64,000 nt of DNA from Limonium bicolor (taxonomy: Eukaryota > Streptophyta > Magnoliopsida > Caryophyllales > Plumbaginaceae), in NCBI GenBank assembly GCA_023374045.1, contig CM041778.1, positions 403,928,438 through 403,992,437 of the forward strand, read 5' to 3'. Each line of letters begins with the position of its first letter. Positions within the stretch are counted from its first letter, which is position 1. The translations under genes and the position numbers were made by a program. The notes below the pieces were generated by a model. That model saw only the letters and a list, made by a program, of their open reading frames with translations. It had not been told where the DNA came from and made no database searches. This document shows, in pieces, positions 10,943 to 22,496 of this stretch.

Positions 10943-13900
10943 TGAAATACCCCGTAATTAAAAATAATGATTAATTAGGCTAATAAGTATTTTAGAGGCT
11001 TAATTACATCTAAATAAATATGAGGGAACGAATCCCGAAGAAAACGGATCCTTAAAATGGATTAAAAGCACAAACGAACCTTAAAGCGCGTTTTTCGAGG
11101 AAACCGGGAAAACACGACTTTAAGCGGGTTAAATAGACTCGTAATAATTTTGGTCAACCAAATAGTAATTAATAAACATTAATGAAGGTTTAGAACCAAT
11201 AAAATTAATTAAACGAGAGAATTCCAGAAAACGGGTTCCGGTTAGTAAAAACTGTAAAAACGAGAAGTTGTGGGGTGTAAACTGTAATAAAGCTAAACTA
11301 ATGTGTCCACTTTTGCAAATAAAATCAAAAGCTGTGAGTGTGTGTATGTGGCCAATTTGGCCCCTTCTCTCATCCTCTTAATTCCCCTCTTATTTGCTAA
11401 AGGACAAATAAAATAAGTAAAAGCAAAAGTGAGACTCTCTCTCTACTCCCCCTCTCTCTCACGTTTCCCTCCTCTCTCTCATTTCTCTTCTTCCCCATTG
11501 AGCTCTCTAATGGCGATTTGCTAGAGCCCTCACCAGCCCTCTTTCTCTTCCATTTTTGAGAGACCAAATCAACTCCAAATCCTACAAAAATTACACCATT
11601 GAATTCCTCTGGCAAAGGAGATCATCTTCCTCCTTTCAAAAATTGAAAACACCCACTTTCATCTCCATGGGTATTCTCCAGTTGAAGTTTTGAGTCCACC
11701 ATTAGAAGCTCCTCCTTCACCTTGTTACTTTGAGGTAAAAAGAAACCCGAAAATCTCTCATTTCTAGCTCTCATTTGTATTATAAAAATTTCCAGATTTT
11801 GAATGCTTTGTGCCTTGTGCTCCAGCCGATTTTGGCTTCTCCATTGGGCTAGAAATCTTGCTCTCTTGCTAACCAAGACTTCATTCATTGGTTGGAAGGT
11901 AATGCCCTTTTCTAACCCTAAAAACATGTCTAAATTCTAGGGTTAGTTAAGAATGAACTCTAAGTAGTTGTTGTGTATTGGTATGGTGGCTGTAGCATTA
12001 TTTGTTGTGTGAGGAAGAACAAGGAAGAAGGAAAGAAGAAAGGATAAGGCAAGAAAGAAAGCAAAAACTAGAAATAACAAGGTAATTGCTCTTACCTTGA
12101 GCTAGTTTGTATTGTGTAGTGTAACAGATTTTTAGTATCTAAAATGATTAATGTATATGGTAATGAGTAGTAGATATGTTGTAGTATGATAAGGAAGGTA
12201 AGGTAGCTGTTTTGGAAGTTTTAAAAGATGTTTAAAAGCTTGGGAAAACATTGGGTAATGAATGTATATGTGCAGGAAAATTTGTGTGTTGTTTAGTGCT
12301 TGAATTGATATAGAAATGGGGAATGAGTTGTGAGCTGAAACAATGTGTGGGCAATGTTGAAATTATAGGGGAGACTCTGCCCAAATTGTCTAGAAATTAA
12401 AAGACTTGGATGTGTAAGAAGAAGGAATAACCTAGGTAGTAACTAGAGGAATTTGGAGAGTTTAAAGTGAGTAGTTTTGCACTTTGGAACAGATTTGGAG
12501 AGGAGCTAGACAATGGGAAGAACTAGAGTGGAAATTAAAGCATTGTGGAGGCTAGTAATGGCATTAGTTGAGGGAGTATTGAATGGTAAAGGTTAGAACA
12601 AAATCTGTAGCATTGGAGAAAGAAAATGAGTATAAGTGCTGGAATGAAGTGAGAAAATTGTGTGAGTTGATTTAGAAATGAGTAATGAATTTGGTGGATG
12701 GGTCTAATTGGTGTTAAATCATGAGGGATTATATGTAGGAAGATTGGGGAAGAAGTAGGTAAAAGAATAGAACTGAAACAAAGCCAAATAGACAATTCTG
12801 ACTTCGTCCGACCCAGAAGGTTGGATCGGTCGTGGGTCGGTCGGGGCTAGAACTACTGAATCGTAAACTTACTGACTTCGACCGACCCAGACGGGTGAGT
12901 CGGTCGTGGGTCGGTCGGGCACGAATTTTCTGAAGTCGAAGTTTCTGACTTTGACCGACCAAGATGAACGGGTCGGTCGTGGGTCGGTCGTACATGTAAT
13001 TTTCAAACGGGAAACTTACTGACTTCGACCGACCCGGATGAATGGTTCGGACGTGGGTCGGTCGAGCTGGATTCCAAAGGTCGATTTCTTTCTGACTTCG
13101 ACTGACCCAGAGGAGTATGGGTCGGTCGAATCACACATGGGTCGGTCGGGCCCCCCCAAAAAAATGGTAATCATATATATATATGTATATGGGGGCTTGG
13201 TAATACACCATTAGTAGAATAAAAATGGTAAGAAAGTAAGTATGTAAGTAAGAAAACAAGTTTAGGAAATAATGAGAAAATAATGATTTGCATGATCAAG
13301 TAAGGAATGTAAAGGATTAGTAAGTATACATAAGAAGTATTGATGAAGGAATGAGCTAGGTCAATAATAGGTTATTGACCACACAGCTCTATGTATGTAT
13401 AGGACTTGGATAGTTGAACACCGAAGGAAATCCGGTAGTACGAGTACGACGGTGAACGGTATGATTTTCTCATGCCCTGTATCCTAACTTGGTTACTCTG
13501 ATTTGTGTGCTTATGTGATCACTCAAATAAGATAAATGCACGAATCGAAGTTTTATTGCACTTAATTGTGTTTGAGCTATATTGTTCTTGTTGTATTCTA
13601 TTGAACATTTAGTTTGTATAATTCATGAAATATATGGATGAGAATGAAGTGTATGTGTATATGGATGTGTACTTGTGTAGTATTAACTCCTGGTATGGAA
13701 GTAATGACTTCTACTAATTCCTAACCACCTAACTCCTAACTTGAGTATTGAGTAAAATGGAATGAGTAGAAGTCCGATATAGTTTCGGCCACGCGTGAGG
13801 ATAAGGAAACACAAGAGGTTGGATCTGAATCCTGGCCTTAATATTTTCCATGGACCAAACCCGTTAAATGGATAGCATCCTGGATTAGTGAGCCACCCTA

Positions 13901-14807
13901 AAGCCCGGTTGTGGGATATAGTAGTCCCTGCCCGGAGGTAATACCGACTTGACTCGAGTAAGTAAGTAAGTAAGTAAAGTACTGTATGAGTATTGGTCTT
14001 GGCTAGTGTAAGCCATTGACCCTGAGTAAAAGAGTAATGTACACCCGATTAACCTGGGTGGGTAAAGAAGCTAACAAGTATTGTGTATGTATTGGAGAAG
14101 CGTATCTCCGTAACGGTAAGTATGATTGGTTGACTTGTAATGTCTTCCTTGTATGCACTGAATGTATGTATGCTTTGTGAAATGAATGTATTGTATTGTA
14201 TAAAAGCATGTATGCATGTATGAGTAAAATGAACCGCATGTATTCGACCAAGTAGTTGGCATACCCTCGCTAGTACGCGGGGTATGCGGATTTCATATGC
14301 AGCGTTTCGCTGAGCCCCTTGGGGCACTGTTTTTATTTTACAGGTACTCGTGAGATGTGAAGGTCGAGTGAGGACCAAGTTGTTTCTTTTTTAGTAGATA
14401 GTAGATTTGAATGGTGTACCGAGTTGTACACAACTTATGCCTTTTTGAGTAGCCGGTGTACCATGTGGTACACCCTTTTGAGAATTGAATTGTGAAACTT
14501 AGTACGAATGAGTAGATGTACAAACTAATAATTTTGGAATAGACTTGTAGACTTGGAATGTAATTCATATATTTTGGATTCTCGGTAATCAAAGTGTAAG
14601 TAAGTATTTGGTATTGTAATGTAAGTATTATGTACTCGGTATATCTACATCTTCAGACCGATACTGTAAGTAGTAGTAGCCTTGTTGGTCTTGGAATGGC
14701 TAACGGCGTTGTATCACCCACCGGGAGTATGTAAGTATCTGCTGAGTGTAAGGTAATTAAGGAGACGATTAGAGGATGATGGAAGGATTAGCGGTTGGGG
14801 TGTTACA
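10943..14807 (+). repeat. Element C LTR (3865 bp)
   Basis: It begins TGAAATACCCC within B's codons after YHQLR and ends GTGTTACA. It shares patches with the LTR of element E, such as CCCGAAGAAAACGGATCC and GGCTAACGGCGT, so the two are related subfamilies. It contains CT-rich sequence at 11420-11500, an inverted-repeat cluster, a short (GTAA)n run near 13960 and no gene. Confidence 0.85.
12799..13150. repeat. Inverted-repeat cluster in element C LTR
   Basis: There are five units of about 70 bp, each with CGACCGACCC and one or two GGGTCGGTCG arms around a short variable centre. The layout matches the other clusters but the core is CGACC/GGTCG rather than GTCCG/CGGAC. An AT-repeat with TATATGTATATGGGG follows at about 13164-13190 and could be the TATA region. 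Confidence 0.85.
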
Positions 14808-14812
14808 AAAAG

Positions 14813-14839
14813 TGGTATCAGAGCGAAGTATCGCTCTGA
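14813..14839 (+). promoter_or_regulatory. Element C primer binding site overlapped by a hairpin
   Basis: TGGTATCAGAGC (14813-14824) matches the initiator Met tRNA 3' end. The 9-bp arm TCAGAGCGA (14818-14826) is perfectly complementary to TCGCTCTGA (14831-14839) across the loop AGTA, so the PBS 3' half could be paired in the RNA. Confidence 0.85.
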
Positions 14840-15027
14840 TGATTTGAATATCGAGTGCAGTGATTACCGAGTTAGGTTATAAACTGTTTCACAACGGAGA
14901 TTTAGAAACCTAACCAGGAATGACCGTTAATGATAACGGATACCCTTGACGTCTGCAAAGACGATACCATTGTTTGAATCAAGACCACATGGTCACAGTA
15001 TCTAATGTAATCCATGCTTGTTCAGAT

Positions 15028-15231
15028 GTCAGGCAGAGGAAGTGGTCGCGGACGCCGTGGAGGGTCCACAGAGGGACCCAGCGCGTAGACGGTCGTCGAG
15101 ATCGTCGCCTCCACTGTGGCGTAATTGATGCCCCAGTAAATGACTGCAGCCCAGCAGCAAGTGCAACATAACCAACAACAACAGCCCGACCCGCCTCATC
15201 CCCGTGAAACCAATTGGGTAAAGGTAGTCGC
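15028..15231 (+). pseudogene. gag: Element C gag, N-terminal fragment
   Basis: An ATG near 15028 begins MSGRGSGRGRRGGSTEGPSA, a Gly/Arg-rich start seen in Del/Tekay gag. A TAG follows. The text DPPHPRETNWVKVVADL further on, near 15190-15230, marks the start of the capsid region. It ends at the deletion junction with B's pol. Confidence 0.65.
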
Positions 15232-15938
15232 CGATCTTTGACCTCCCTGGCCGAGACCGAGCAACCTGACAGAGGTTCGTAGCTTCCTGGGCTTGGCAAG
15301 ATACTACATGAGGTTTGTCAAGGACTTTTCAAAGATTGCTAAACCCCTCACCAATCTCATGAAGAAGGTGATCAAGTTCCAGTGAAGTGATGATTGTGAG
15401 ACGACGTTCCAGACACTGAAGGAAAGGTTAACCACAACCCCGGTATTAACCCTACCTTCAGGGACCGAAGGATTCGAAGAATTCAGTGACACCTTCAAGT
15501 ATGGTCTGGGATGTAACCTAATGCAGAAGGTGAAGGTGATAGCTTATGCGTCGAGGCAGCTGATGGAGTACGAGACTCGTTATCCGACGCACGACCTGGA
15601 GCTAGCAGCGGTGGTGTTCGCTCTTAAGATCTTGAGACACTACCTGTATGACGTTTCTTACAAGATCTACACCGACCACAAAAGCCTCAAGTACATCTTC
15701 ACACAGAAGGAGCTTAATATGAGGCAGAGGAGGTGGCTAGAGTTGATTAAGGACTATGACCTGGAGATATTATACCACGAAGGGAAGTCCAATCTGGTAG
15801 CTGACGCTCTGAGCAGAAAGAGAAGTCATTCGGTGAACTCGATGTGGGTTCTCCCGGACGAGCTGGTTCGTGACTTTCAGAAGCTGAACCTGGAGGTGAT
15901 GGAGTCTGGAGGTGTGGACCGGGAGGTTAAGCTGTTCC

Positions 15939-16525
15939 TAGGCCTGTCAAACGGGTTATCCGTTCAGGTTTTGGGTCATATCTTTTCGGGTCAATATTCG
16001 TTCGGGTTATTAAACTTTCGGGTCATTTCGGGTTCAGGTCATTTCGGGTTTGGGTTGTAATAGTGTCAGATAGAATTGGGTTTCGGTTATTTCGGGTCAT
16101 GGTTAATATTTTTTTGAAAAATTTGTAATATAAATATTTACCTAATTTCTATAAGAATATACAACATATAGGTTACAGAACTTTCAATACAATGCCTATT
16201 ATGAATATCATTCGAATATAATAAGTTTAAATGATGTTTTTTGTCATATTCATTTGGGTCCTTCAGGTTTGGGACAATTTATGGTCACTATTATTTCATG
16301 TTATTCGAGTTTGGCTAATTTTTAATTACTATTATTTCAGGTCATTTCGGGTTCGGGTCGATTTCGGGATATAAAGTTTTCGGGTCATTTCGGGTTCGGG
16401 TCATTTCTGGTTTTACCCAATCAGGTTTCGGGTTTATTATATTTAAATATTTTCGAGTTCGGTCGGGTTTCGGGTTCGGATAAAACAGACGGGTTTTCGG
16501 GTTGGGTCAAATTTTGACAGCTCTA
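15939..16525. mobile_element. hAT-type MITE (587 bp)
   Basis: Terminal inverted repeats read TAGGCCTGTCAAA at the left and TTTGACAGCTCTA at the right (complement TAGAGCTGTCAAA, two mismatches). It is flanked by the perfect 8-bp direct repeat GCTGTTCC (15931-15938 and 16526-16533). An 8-bp duplication with TAG-starting ends is the hAT signature. The interior has no transposase and is built of GGGTCATTTCGGGTTCGGGT-like short repeats. Removing it restores the spacing of B's RNase H and integrase. Confidence 0.9.
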
Positions 16526-17378
16526 GCTGTTCCACATGAGTGTCTCTTCCGACATCTATGGAGAGATACTCAAAGGACAGCCCGGTGATGTGAAGCTAGA
16601 ACGTATTCCAGAGAAGATGAAAGAAGGCAGAGTAGAGGGTTTTAAAGTTCATAGTGATGGCAGCCTTCGATTCAGAGGCCGATGGTGCGTGCCTCAGGAG
16701 TGTACAGATGTAAAGGAGAAGCTGATGATGGAGGCTCATAATACTCCTTACTGAGTTCATCCTGGAGGCGACAAACTGTATAAGGATTAGAATAAGCTGT
16801 TCTGGTGGCCGAAGATGAAAAGGGAGGTGGCAGAGTTCGTGTCGAGATGCCTCACCTGCCAGAAAGTCAAATTCAAACACAAGAGGATGAGAAGTTTGCT
16901 GCAGCCTTTGGATGTCCCGAAGTGTAAGTGGGACTCCATCTCGATGGACTTTGTGATGGGACTACCACCGGCAAAGGGTGGAGTCAACCAGATATGGGTG
17001 ATTGTGGACCAGCTTACCAAGTCTGCATGGTTTATACCCATGAAGAATACCTGGTCGATGAGTCAGTTGGTGGACGCCTACATCAAAAATGTGGTAAGAT
17101 ACCATGGGGTACGTGAGAACATTATTTCAGACCACGACTCGAGGTTTCTGGCGCATTTCTGGCAGCAGTTTCAGAAGGCGATGGGCACCAAGCTGAAGTT
17201 GAGCACATCGTTTCATCCAGCCACAGACAGTCAGACAGAGAGGACTATCCAGACACTGGAGGACATGCTTCGTGCATGTATGATGGACTTCCAGGGTTCG
17301 TGGGCAGATATACTGCATCAGATAGAGTTTTTGAATAACAACAGTTACCACGCCAGCATCAAGATGGCTCCCTATGAG

Positions 17379-17383
17379 GCTCT
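17379..17383. repeat. Target site duplication GCTCT, left side of element D
   Basis: It is identical to 33041-33045 and sits inside B's integrase codons for E-A-L-Y. Confidence 0.95.
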
Positions 17384-19269
17384 TACCAACGGTTTAGTTG
17401 AAATATTAAAAGCCAAGAAATAATCCTAGAAAATAACAAATCAACAGACCGTCGGGTTGCAAAAATCCCAGTCACAGTAGTACAGCAATTAAAAAGCAAC
17501 CAGGTATCAATCCGCGGGACTTGAAGAAAATAAGTCTAGCCTTAGGCAATGGGTAATGAAAGAGGGGTTGTTTTGGTTTTGGAATCAATAACAGGCGAAA
17601 AAATAAATAGCAGATAAATTAAAGCGATAGATAGGAAGTATGAACGGGACTCTAGGTTCAGGGAGTTGTTTCACTAGCTAGGTTCTGCATATCTTACTAC
17701 TTTAACGGAGACTTGGATCGGCTTGTAATTCTCAAATATCTATTCTGTATTAAGTCCTAATTTAAGATAGCTCATCTAGACAGGACGCGTAGCTCTAATC
17801 TGGAATTAACGAGTATATCTAGATGGTTTTATCGCACAAAATTACTAGTCTAGTTTGGACCGGACTAAAGCACCTAACTGCTAATGTAATCTATCCAATT
17901 GCAATTATCACAGGTAACAGGTTAATAGGACCGTCAATGCTAATCACCTTGTCTGATCATAACATGATTCGAAGGCTTATAATAAATTCATGACGTTTAT
18001 TAAAAGCACTTAAAAGCATTAACCTGAGCAATCCAAATAGTCTCAATTAAGCAGTAAAATAATGCAGAGTTTAACTAATTACAACATCCCTTCCCCCAGA
18101 GTAAATCCTCTTAGCTAGACATAGCAATTGAAAGCATAAATAAGAGAGAGTTAGGAGAAATCATCTGTTATGAAGATCCTCTTGCTTGCTCCGCCCTTCG
18201 TCCTTGCGCTATGCTGGTTTGGAGGTTGGAATTGGCGACACTGAAGTGAACTTGATGGAAATGAAGTGAAAATGGAATTTCTGGAAATGTTTGTGAGACG
18301 TCCGGATGGGTTTGGGTCGGACGCAAATTCGGACGTGAGTTTTTGTGTGGCGTGTGTGCGAAGTAATGTGGGTGATAATTTTGTGGAGAAATCGGAGTGA
18401 AAATGCGATCGTAGTGGTGTGTGTTGGTGTTTGAATATGTGTAGGTGAATGAAGATGGGGTATGAGAGAGGTGTTGTGTAAATGACCAGAGAATGTATGG
18501 AGTGAAGGATGGAAGAAGAGGAATGATCGATGATCAGATGTGTCTTAAGATGGATGAAGTGTGTGGTATTTATAGGAGGGAAGAGAAAAGACAGACGTGA
18601 GAAATTAGCTGGAGAATTTAGTGGAGACAAACTTTCGGCGTAGACAGACGATTAGGGGAGTGCATAATTTAGATCAGTGGAAACTTTCGGCGTTTAATCT
18701 TATCGACAACAATTTGCAGATTTTTACTTTCGGTGTTGTGTCTTGTCCGCGTTTATGTCCGTATATGGACAGGGGTGTCCTGACGAGATTTATACTTGTC
18801 CGCATTTCTGTCCGCGTACGGACAGGGTTGTCCTGGTGAGATATGTACTTGTCCGTGTTTCTGTCCACGTACGGACAGGGTTGTCCTGGTGAGATCTGTA
18901 CTTGTCCGTGTTTCCGTCCGCGTACGGACAGGGTTGTCCTGGTGAGATTTGTGCACACGTCCGCATAGGCGTCCGTATACGGACATGGATCGAAGGGGCT
19001 GTCCGCGTATGTGTCCGTGTATTAGGACAGGGACAAAGGAGAATTTGATCTGGAGCTGTCCGCTTCTGTGTCCGTGTCTGCCCATCCGGACCAATACCTA
19101 GACATGTGTAAATTTTCCTCTTTTTGTTCACAAAGCTCTAACTCCTTCCTAATCACGTCCTAAGCCAAAATAACATGGAAACAAGAAGGTTACTGCATAA
19201 ATCTAAGTAAAAGATATGGAAAACAGGGATTCAAATCACTCAAAAGATAGATCAATAATCAGTGCATCA
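17384..19269 (-). repeat. Element D 3' LTR (1886 bp)
   Basis: It is the pair of 31161-33040. On the - strand it begins TGATGCACTGATTATTG and ends in GGTTGGTA, so the termini are TG...TA rather than TG...CA. The other copy also ends GTA. The TATA box reads CCTATAAATACC on the - strand at 18565-18576. Confidence 0.95.
18742..19095. repeat. U3 tandem and inverted-repeat cluster, element D 3' LTR
   Basis: Four tandem 53-bp units start at 18742, 18795, 18848 and 18901. Each contains TGTCCGCGTACGGACA or a variant (6-bp stem, 4-nt loop). Further TCCG/CGGAC hairpins continue to 19095. On the element's strand the cluster lies about 170-530 bp upstream of the TATA box. Confidence 0.9.
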
Positions 19270-19282
19270 AATTCCCCCACAC
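19270..19282 (-). promoter_or_regulatory. Element D polypurine tract
   Basis: On the - strand GTGTGGGGGAATT directly abuts the LTR start TGATGCAC. Confidence 0.85.
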
Positions 19283-20566
19283 TTATCTTTTACTTGTCCT
19301 CAAGCAAAATAGAGAATAAAACTATCTTCTAGGCTGTAGCATTGAAACTCAGGGTTAAACAGATGCAGACAGAAAGTAAGCAATGATGACGATCAAAAGA
19401 ATAATTCTGCTTCTGGATGTAGGTTTTCGAAATCAGTGAAAAAGAAGGATTCTAAAAGCGTGGAGAAGTCAGAATACAAATTCTGGAAGTAGATTAACTT
19501 GGGATCTTCCACTAATCCTTTCCTCTGACCTTTGGATGTCAAGGGGTGTGAAGTAATGCCTTATTCCGCAATACCTTTCAACACCACGTACTCATGATCA
19601 AATGCAAAATTTAAACTGCAATCAATTTTTCGCATGCAAGAACATTCTTTTTCAAGAGATATATATAAAACAAACGAATTATTGCAAATTGTAGAGTTAT
19701 TCCGTAACCCAGACTTTTCTCTCCATCCATGTAACGGTGTTGGGCCAACTATCCCAGATCCCGAGACCTTAGGTAGATAGGTGTTAAGACACCCTTAAGA
19801 CTTAATAACCGGATAGACGAGGCTTACTTTTGTTCGGAAAAATTTTTGTTTGATCATCGGAGTACCTTGCCTTATCCTTTTCATTCCAAACTTTCAAATC
19901 ATTTCCATGAATCCCAAGCTAAACTAATTCAGTTTCCATAATCAACTAATCCATCAAATGTTTAGTGAAAATAGATTAATTTTGAATAAAATTAAATATA
20001 CAAACAACCTAAAGCAGAAGGATTCTTGAGGTAGTCAACATGCCTTGATTTCTAAATCTGTGCGAAGAAGTGATTTCCTCGAAAGCAAGTAGACAAATAA
20101 AGACAAGTGTGATATTTAATCCCAACTTGCATATTCAGATTGATTTTTCTACTCTTAATTTCCCACCACACTTGAGAAGAGCAATGTCCGCATTGCGTGG
20201 AAATCGCACCCCAAGTAAGCATGCAGTATAACGTAGAACATTGGCAAACATGTAGAGATAACAAAATGTAAAAAGAGTACTCCCCAATGTTCCAGCAAAT
20301 CGTAAGTTCGTGCGCGGTTGAGGTTTATTTGTCGTGCTATACGTCCCCTCAAGTGCATAAGTGTTGAGTGAAAAATAGAAGAGGCTGCACAACATATCAT
20401 TAGAGGAAAATAGAATAGAAGTTTAACATTAAAACAACTGCAAGTTAGTTCGAACGGTTTACGACACCGTTTACCCTTTAAAATGAAATAAAATAAAGGT
20501 AAAAACAACAAAAGAGTACAAACTAAATAAATAACAACCGAAATAAAAACAAAAAATAGAGGATCA
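19283..20566 (-). other. Element D 3' non-coding tail
   Basis: This 1.3-kb stretch lies between the env-like ORF and the polypurine tract. It has no recognisable protein. It resembles the tail of element F (42434-43722), for example the shared stretches around TGTAGCGGTATTGGGCC and the CCACACTT runs. Confidence 0.7.
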
Positions 20567-20754
20567 CTATGATGGTCCCGGGGGTGGTCTCTGATCCATG
20601 CGGTCCATGAGCTGCTGGATGAGTAGAGCTGTCGCACTCTGAACCTCGTCGCTTGTTGGAGAAATATGTGACTACTTCTTCAACCTAGGCAGTGTACCTA
20701 TCGTTTTGCGGAATAGTGGATATGTGGGTTGTCGTACTCTTGGGGACCTCGCTG

Positions 20755-22496
20755 TGGATAACTGATAGTGTAGTAAATTGACTGAGAATTCTATAAACAG
20801 ATTTTATCTTTTTGAGGGAAATGATTAACAGCTAACTCGTAAGACAATAATAAAAACAATTAATCAAAACAGAAAAGAAATAGAAATTATAAATCTTTTT
20901 GTGTTTTTAAGAAGCATCCCGGGTTACTCTGCTTACCTGTTTCATTTAATCATATTAATATAACTTTCCCACTTTAGCAATAAACTCAAGAATCTTAATT
21001 ATTTTATTGACTGTTCCCTGCCTAATAAACCCTGATTAATTTAAACAACAAGCGCAATCCCTTGTACAAGTCATTAATAAATTAATCGCATTATTAATAA
21101 TCCCTATTGGAGATAGATTAACCTATACGGCGAGAAACTCTCGCTTCTAGTCGTTAACCCATTTGACTTCCTATGTCTAGAACCTTGTCTCAGCACTGCA
21201 TTTTGACAAAGAACTACAAGTATCACTTTAATAATTGTACAAGAGAATTAAAGCGCATTAAGGAGAGGAATCAAAATACTGCTTAGATAAATTATACCGG
21301 AAAGCTTACATAACACAATTATATAAAATAGGCTTGCTTCCTAACCCGGGAGGCTAAGTTTATTAATCACACATAATTATAACAACAAACATCAATAATA
21401 AGATAGACATTAAAACAGAGTAAAGTTAAGGAAAGAAAGAACTCTATTTGGGGAGAGTTATTTCGCTTCCGGACTTATCTCCATGATTATGCCGACCTTA
21501 AAACAATAATAAACAGGTAGAACGAAGAATAACGAACAAACAGGCAAAAGTTGGTCCTGTCCGTGTGGGGCCACGCGGACACAAACGCGGACACAAATTA
21601 GGACACGGCCTGGTTTGCGCATATCGTCTTCTTCCTCTGGAAAACTGGAAAATTAACACCTTAGGCTTATTTGGAGATGGGAAATGATGTGGATATGTGG
21701 ATGTATGGATGGAGAATGGTATTTGGATGGAGGAAGTGTGATTTGGGAAGTGAACGTGAGTGAGTTTGATGGTGAACGATGGTGAGTTTTTGGATTTCAG
21801 GGGATGCCGTTTTAGAGCAGAAGCTCGTGGGTTTTATAGGAGAAAGGAGAAGAGGAAGACAGAGGAGCAACATGCTAGTGGGTGAAGAAGATAAGGAGGT
21901 GCCTAATACTGCTAAAGGAGTAGATCGATTGTTGTCTGTAGGCACCGCAAAGGAGGAAGAACAACGAAGGCGGTGCAGAAATTCAGTCGCGTGATTTCTG
22001 GATTCGCGCAGTCATTTTACACGTGTCCGCGTTTGTGTCCGCGTACGGACACAAATCAGGACGTGAGACGTCCGCGTTTGTGTCCGCAAAGAGGACACGT
22101 TCTTCTGCTGTGTCCGAGTTTGAGTCTGCAAAGCGGACATGTCCTTTGGTTTTGTCCGAGTTTGAGTCCGCAGAGAGGACGCGTCCTTTGGTTCTGTCCG
22201 AGTTTGAGTCCGCAGAGAGGACGCTTGTATTTTCGTGGTTTTGTCCTGCAAACTTCGACAGGCTCCAGATTCTTCGTTATAAGTCCGTTTCACTCGCCGT
22301 TTGTTGCGTTGGAAAGCTTGTGAAATAAACTATGTGATTCCAACACTTTTTCCTGTATTTGATACATAAAATCTATCAGTCCATACCAAAACATAATCTT
22401 AGGAAAAACATACGATAAGTGAGAAATATTATCCTGAAAGTGAGTAAGTATAAGGTAAATTAAACCCTTAAATGTCTATGTATTTCTCACTTATCA
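20755..22496 (-). mobile_element. Solo LTR of another Athila family (1742 bp)
   Basis: On the - strand it starts TGATAAGTGAGAAATAC and ends TTATCCA. It is flanked by TCGCT at 20749-20753 and 22497-22501, with one extra base at 20754. It has the Athila LTR order: start, inverted-repeat cluster (22020-22255), TATA box (CCTATAAAAC on the - strand, 21831-21840), then an R/U5-like AT-rich part. There is no internal region, so it is the product of LTR-LTR recombination. The interrupted ORF is readable on both sides. Confidence 0.85.
22020..22255. repeat. U3 inverted-repeat cluster of the solo LTR
   Basis: It holds five units of about 45-50 bp with GTCCGAGTTTGAGTCCGC and AGAGGACGC/CGGACAC arms. The first contains GTCCGCGTACGGACAC, the same core as element D's LTR. 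A smaller second cluster lies at 21556-21608 (TGTCCGTG...CACGCGGACA). Open frames here on both strands are repeat artefacts. Confidence 0.8.

Larger units (their letters stand above)
10943..15240 (+). mobile_element. Element C: Tekay-like LTR retrotransposon fragment (5' LTR and gag start)
   Basis: A 3865-bp LTR is followed by a Met-tRNA PBS, about 200 bp of leader and the first codons of gag. The sequence then passes without a second LTR into B's pol at WPRPSNLTEVRSFLGL. A deletion took the rest of C together with roughly 120 codons of B's RT, so no right-hand target duplication remains. The breakpoint is between about 15228 and 15243. Confidence 0.8.
15241..17383 (+). pseudogene. pol: Element B RT connection, RNase H and integrase, interrupted
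   Basis: It resumes at WPRPSNLTEVRSFLGLARYY. A TGA near 15382 replaces the Trp expected before SDDCE. RNase H runs about 15480-15820 ([42 protein letters not shown]). The MITE at 15939-16525 follows, then the integrase zinc region (16536-16870, with in-frame stops near 16752 and 16788, ending CLTCQKVKF) and the D-D-E core (SMDFVMGLP, IISDHDSRF, ATDSQTERT). Coding stops at MAPYEAL, where element D entered. The reading resumes at 33041. Confidence 0.9.

Noticed and set aside
15939..16525. Helitron
   Set aside because: Clear terminal inverted repeats and an 8-bp duplication exclude a Helitron, which has neither.
18674..19131. Arg/Thr-rich repeated frames (and the equivalents at 32447-32934 and 22012-22328)
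   Set aside because: They are products of the 53-bp hairpin repeats in LTRs; the copies in the paired LTR have different frame breaks.
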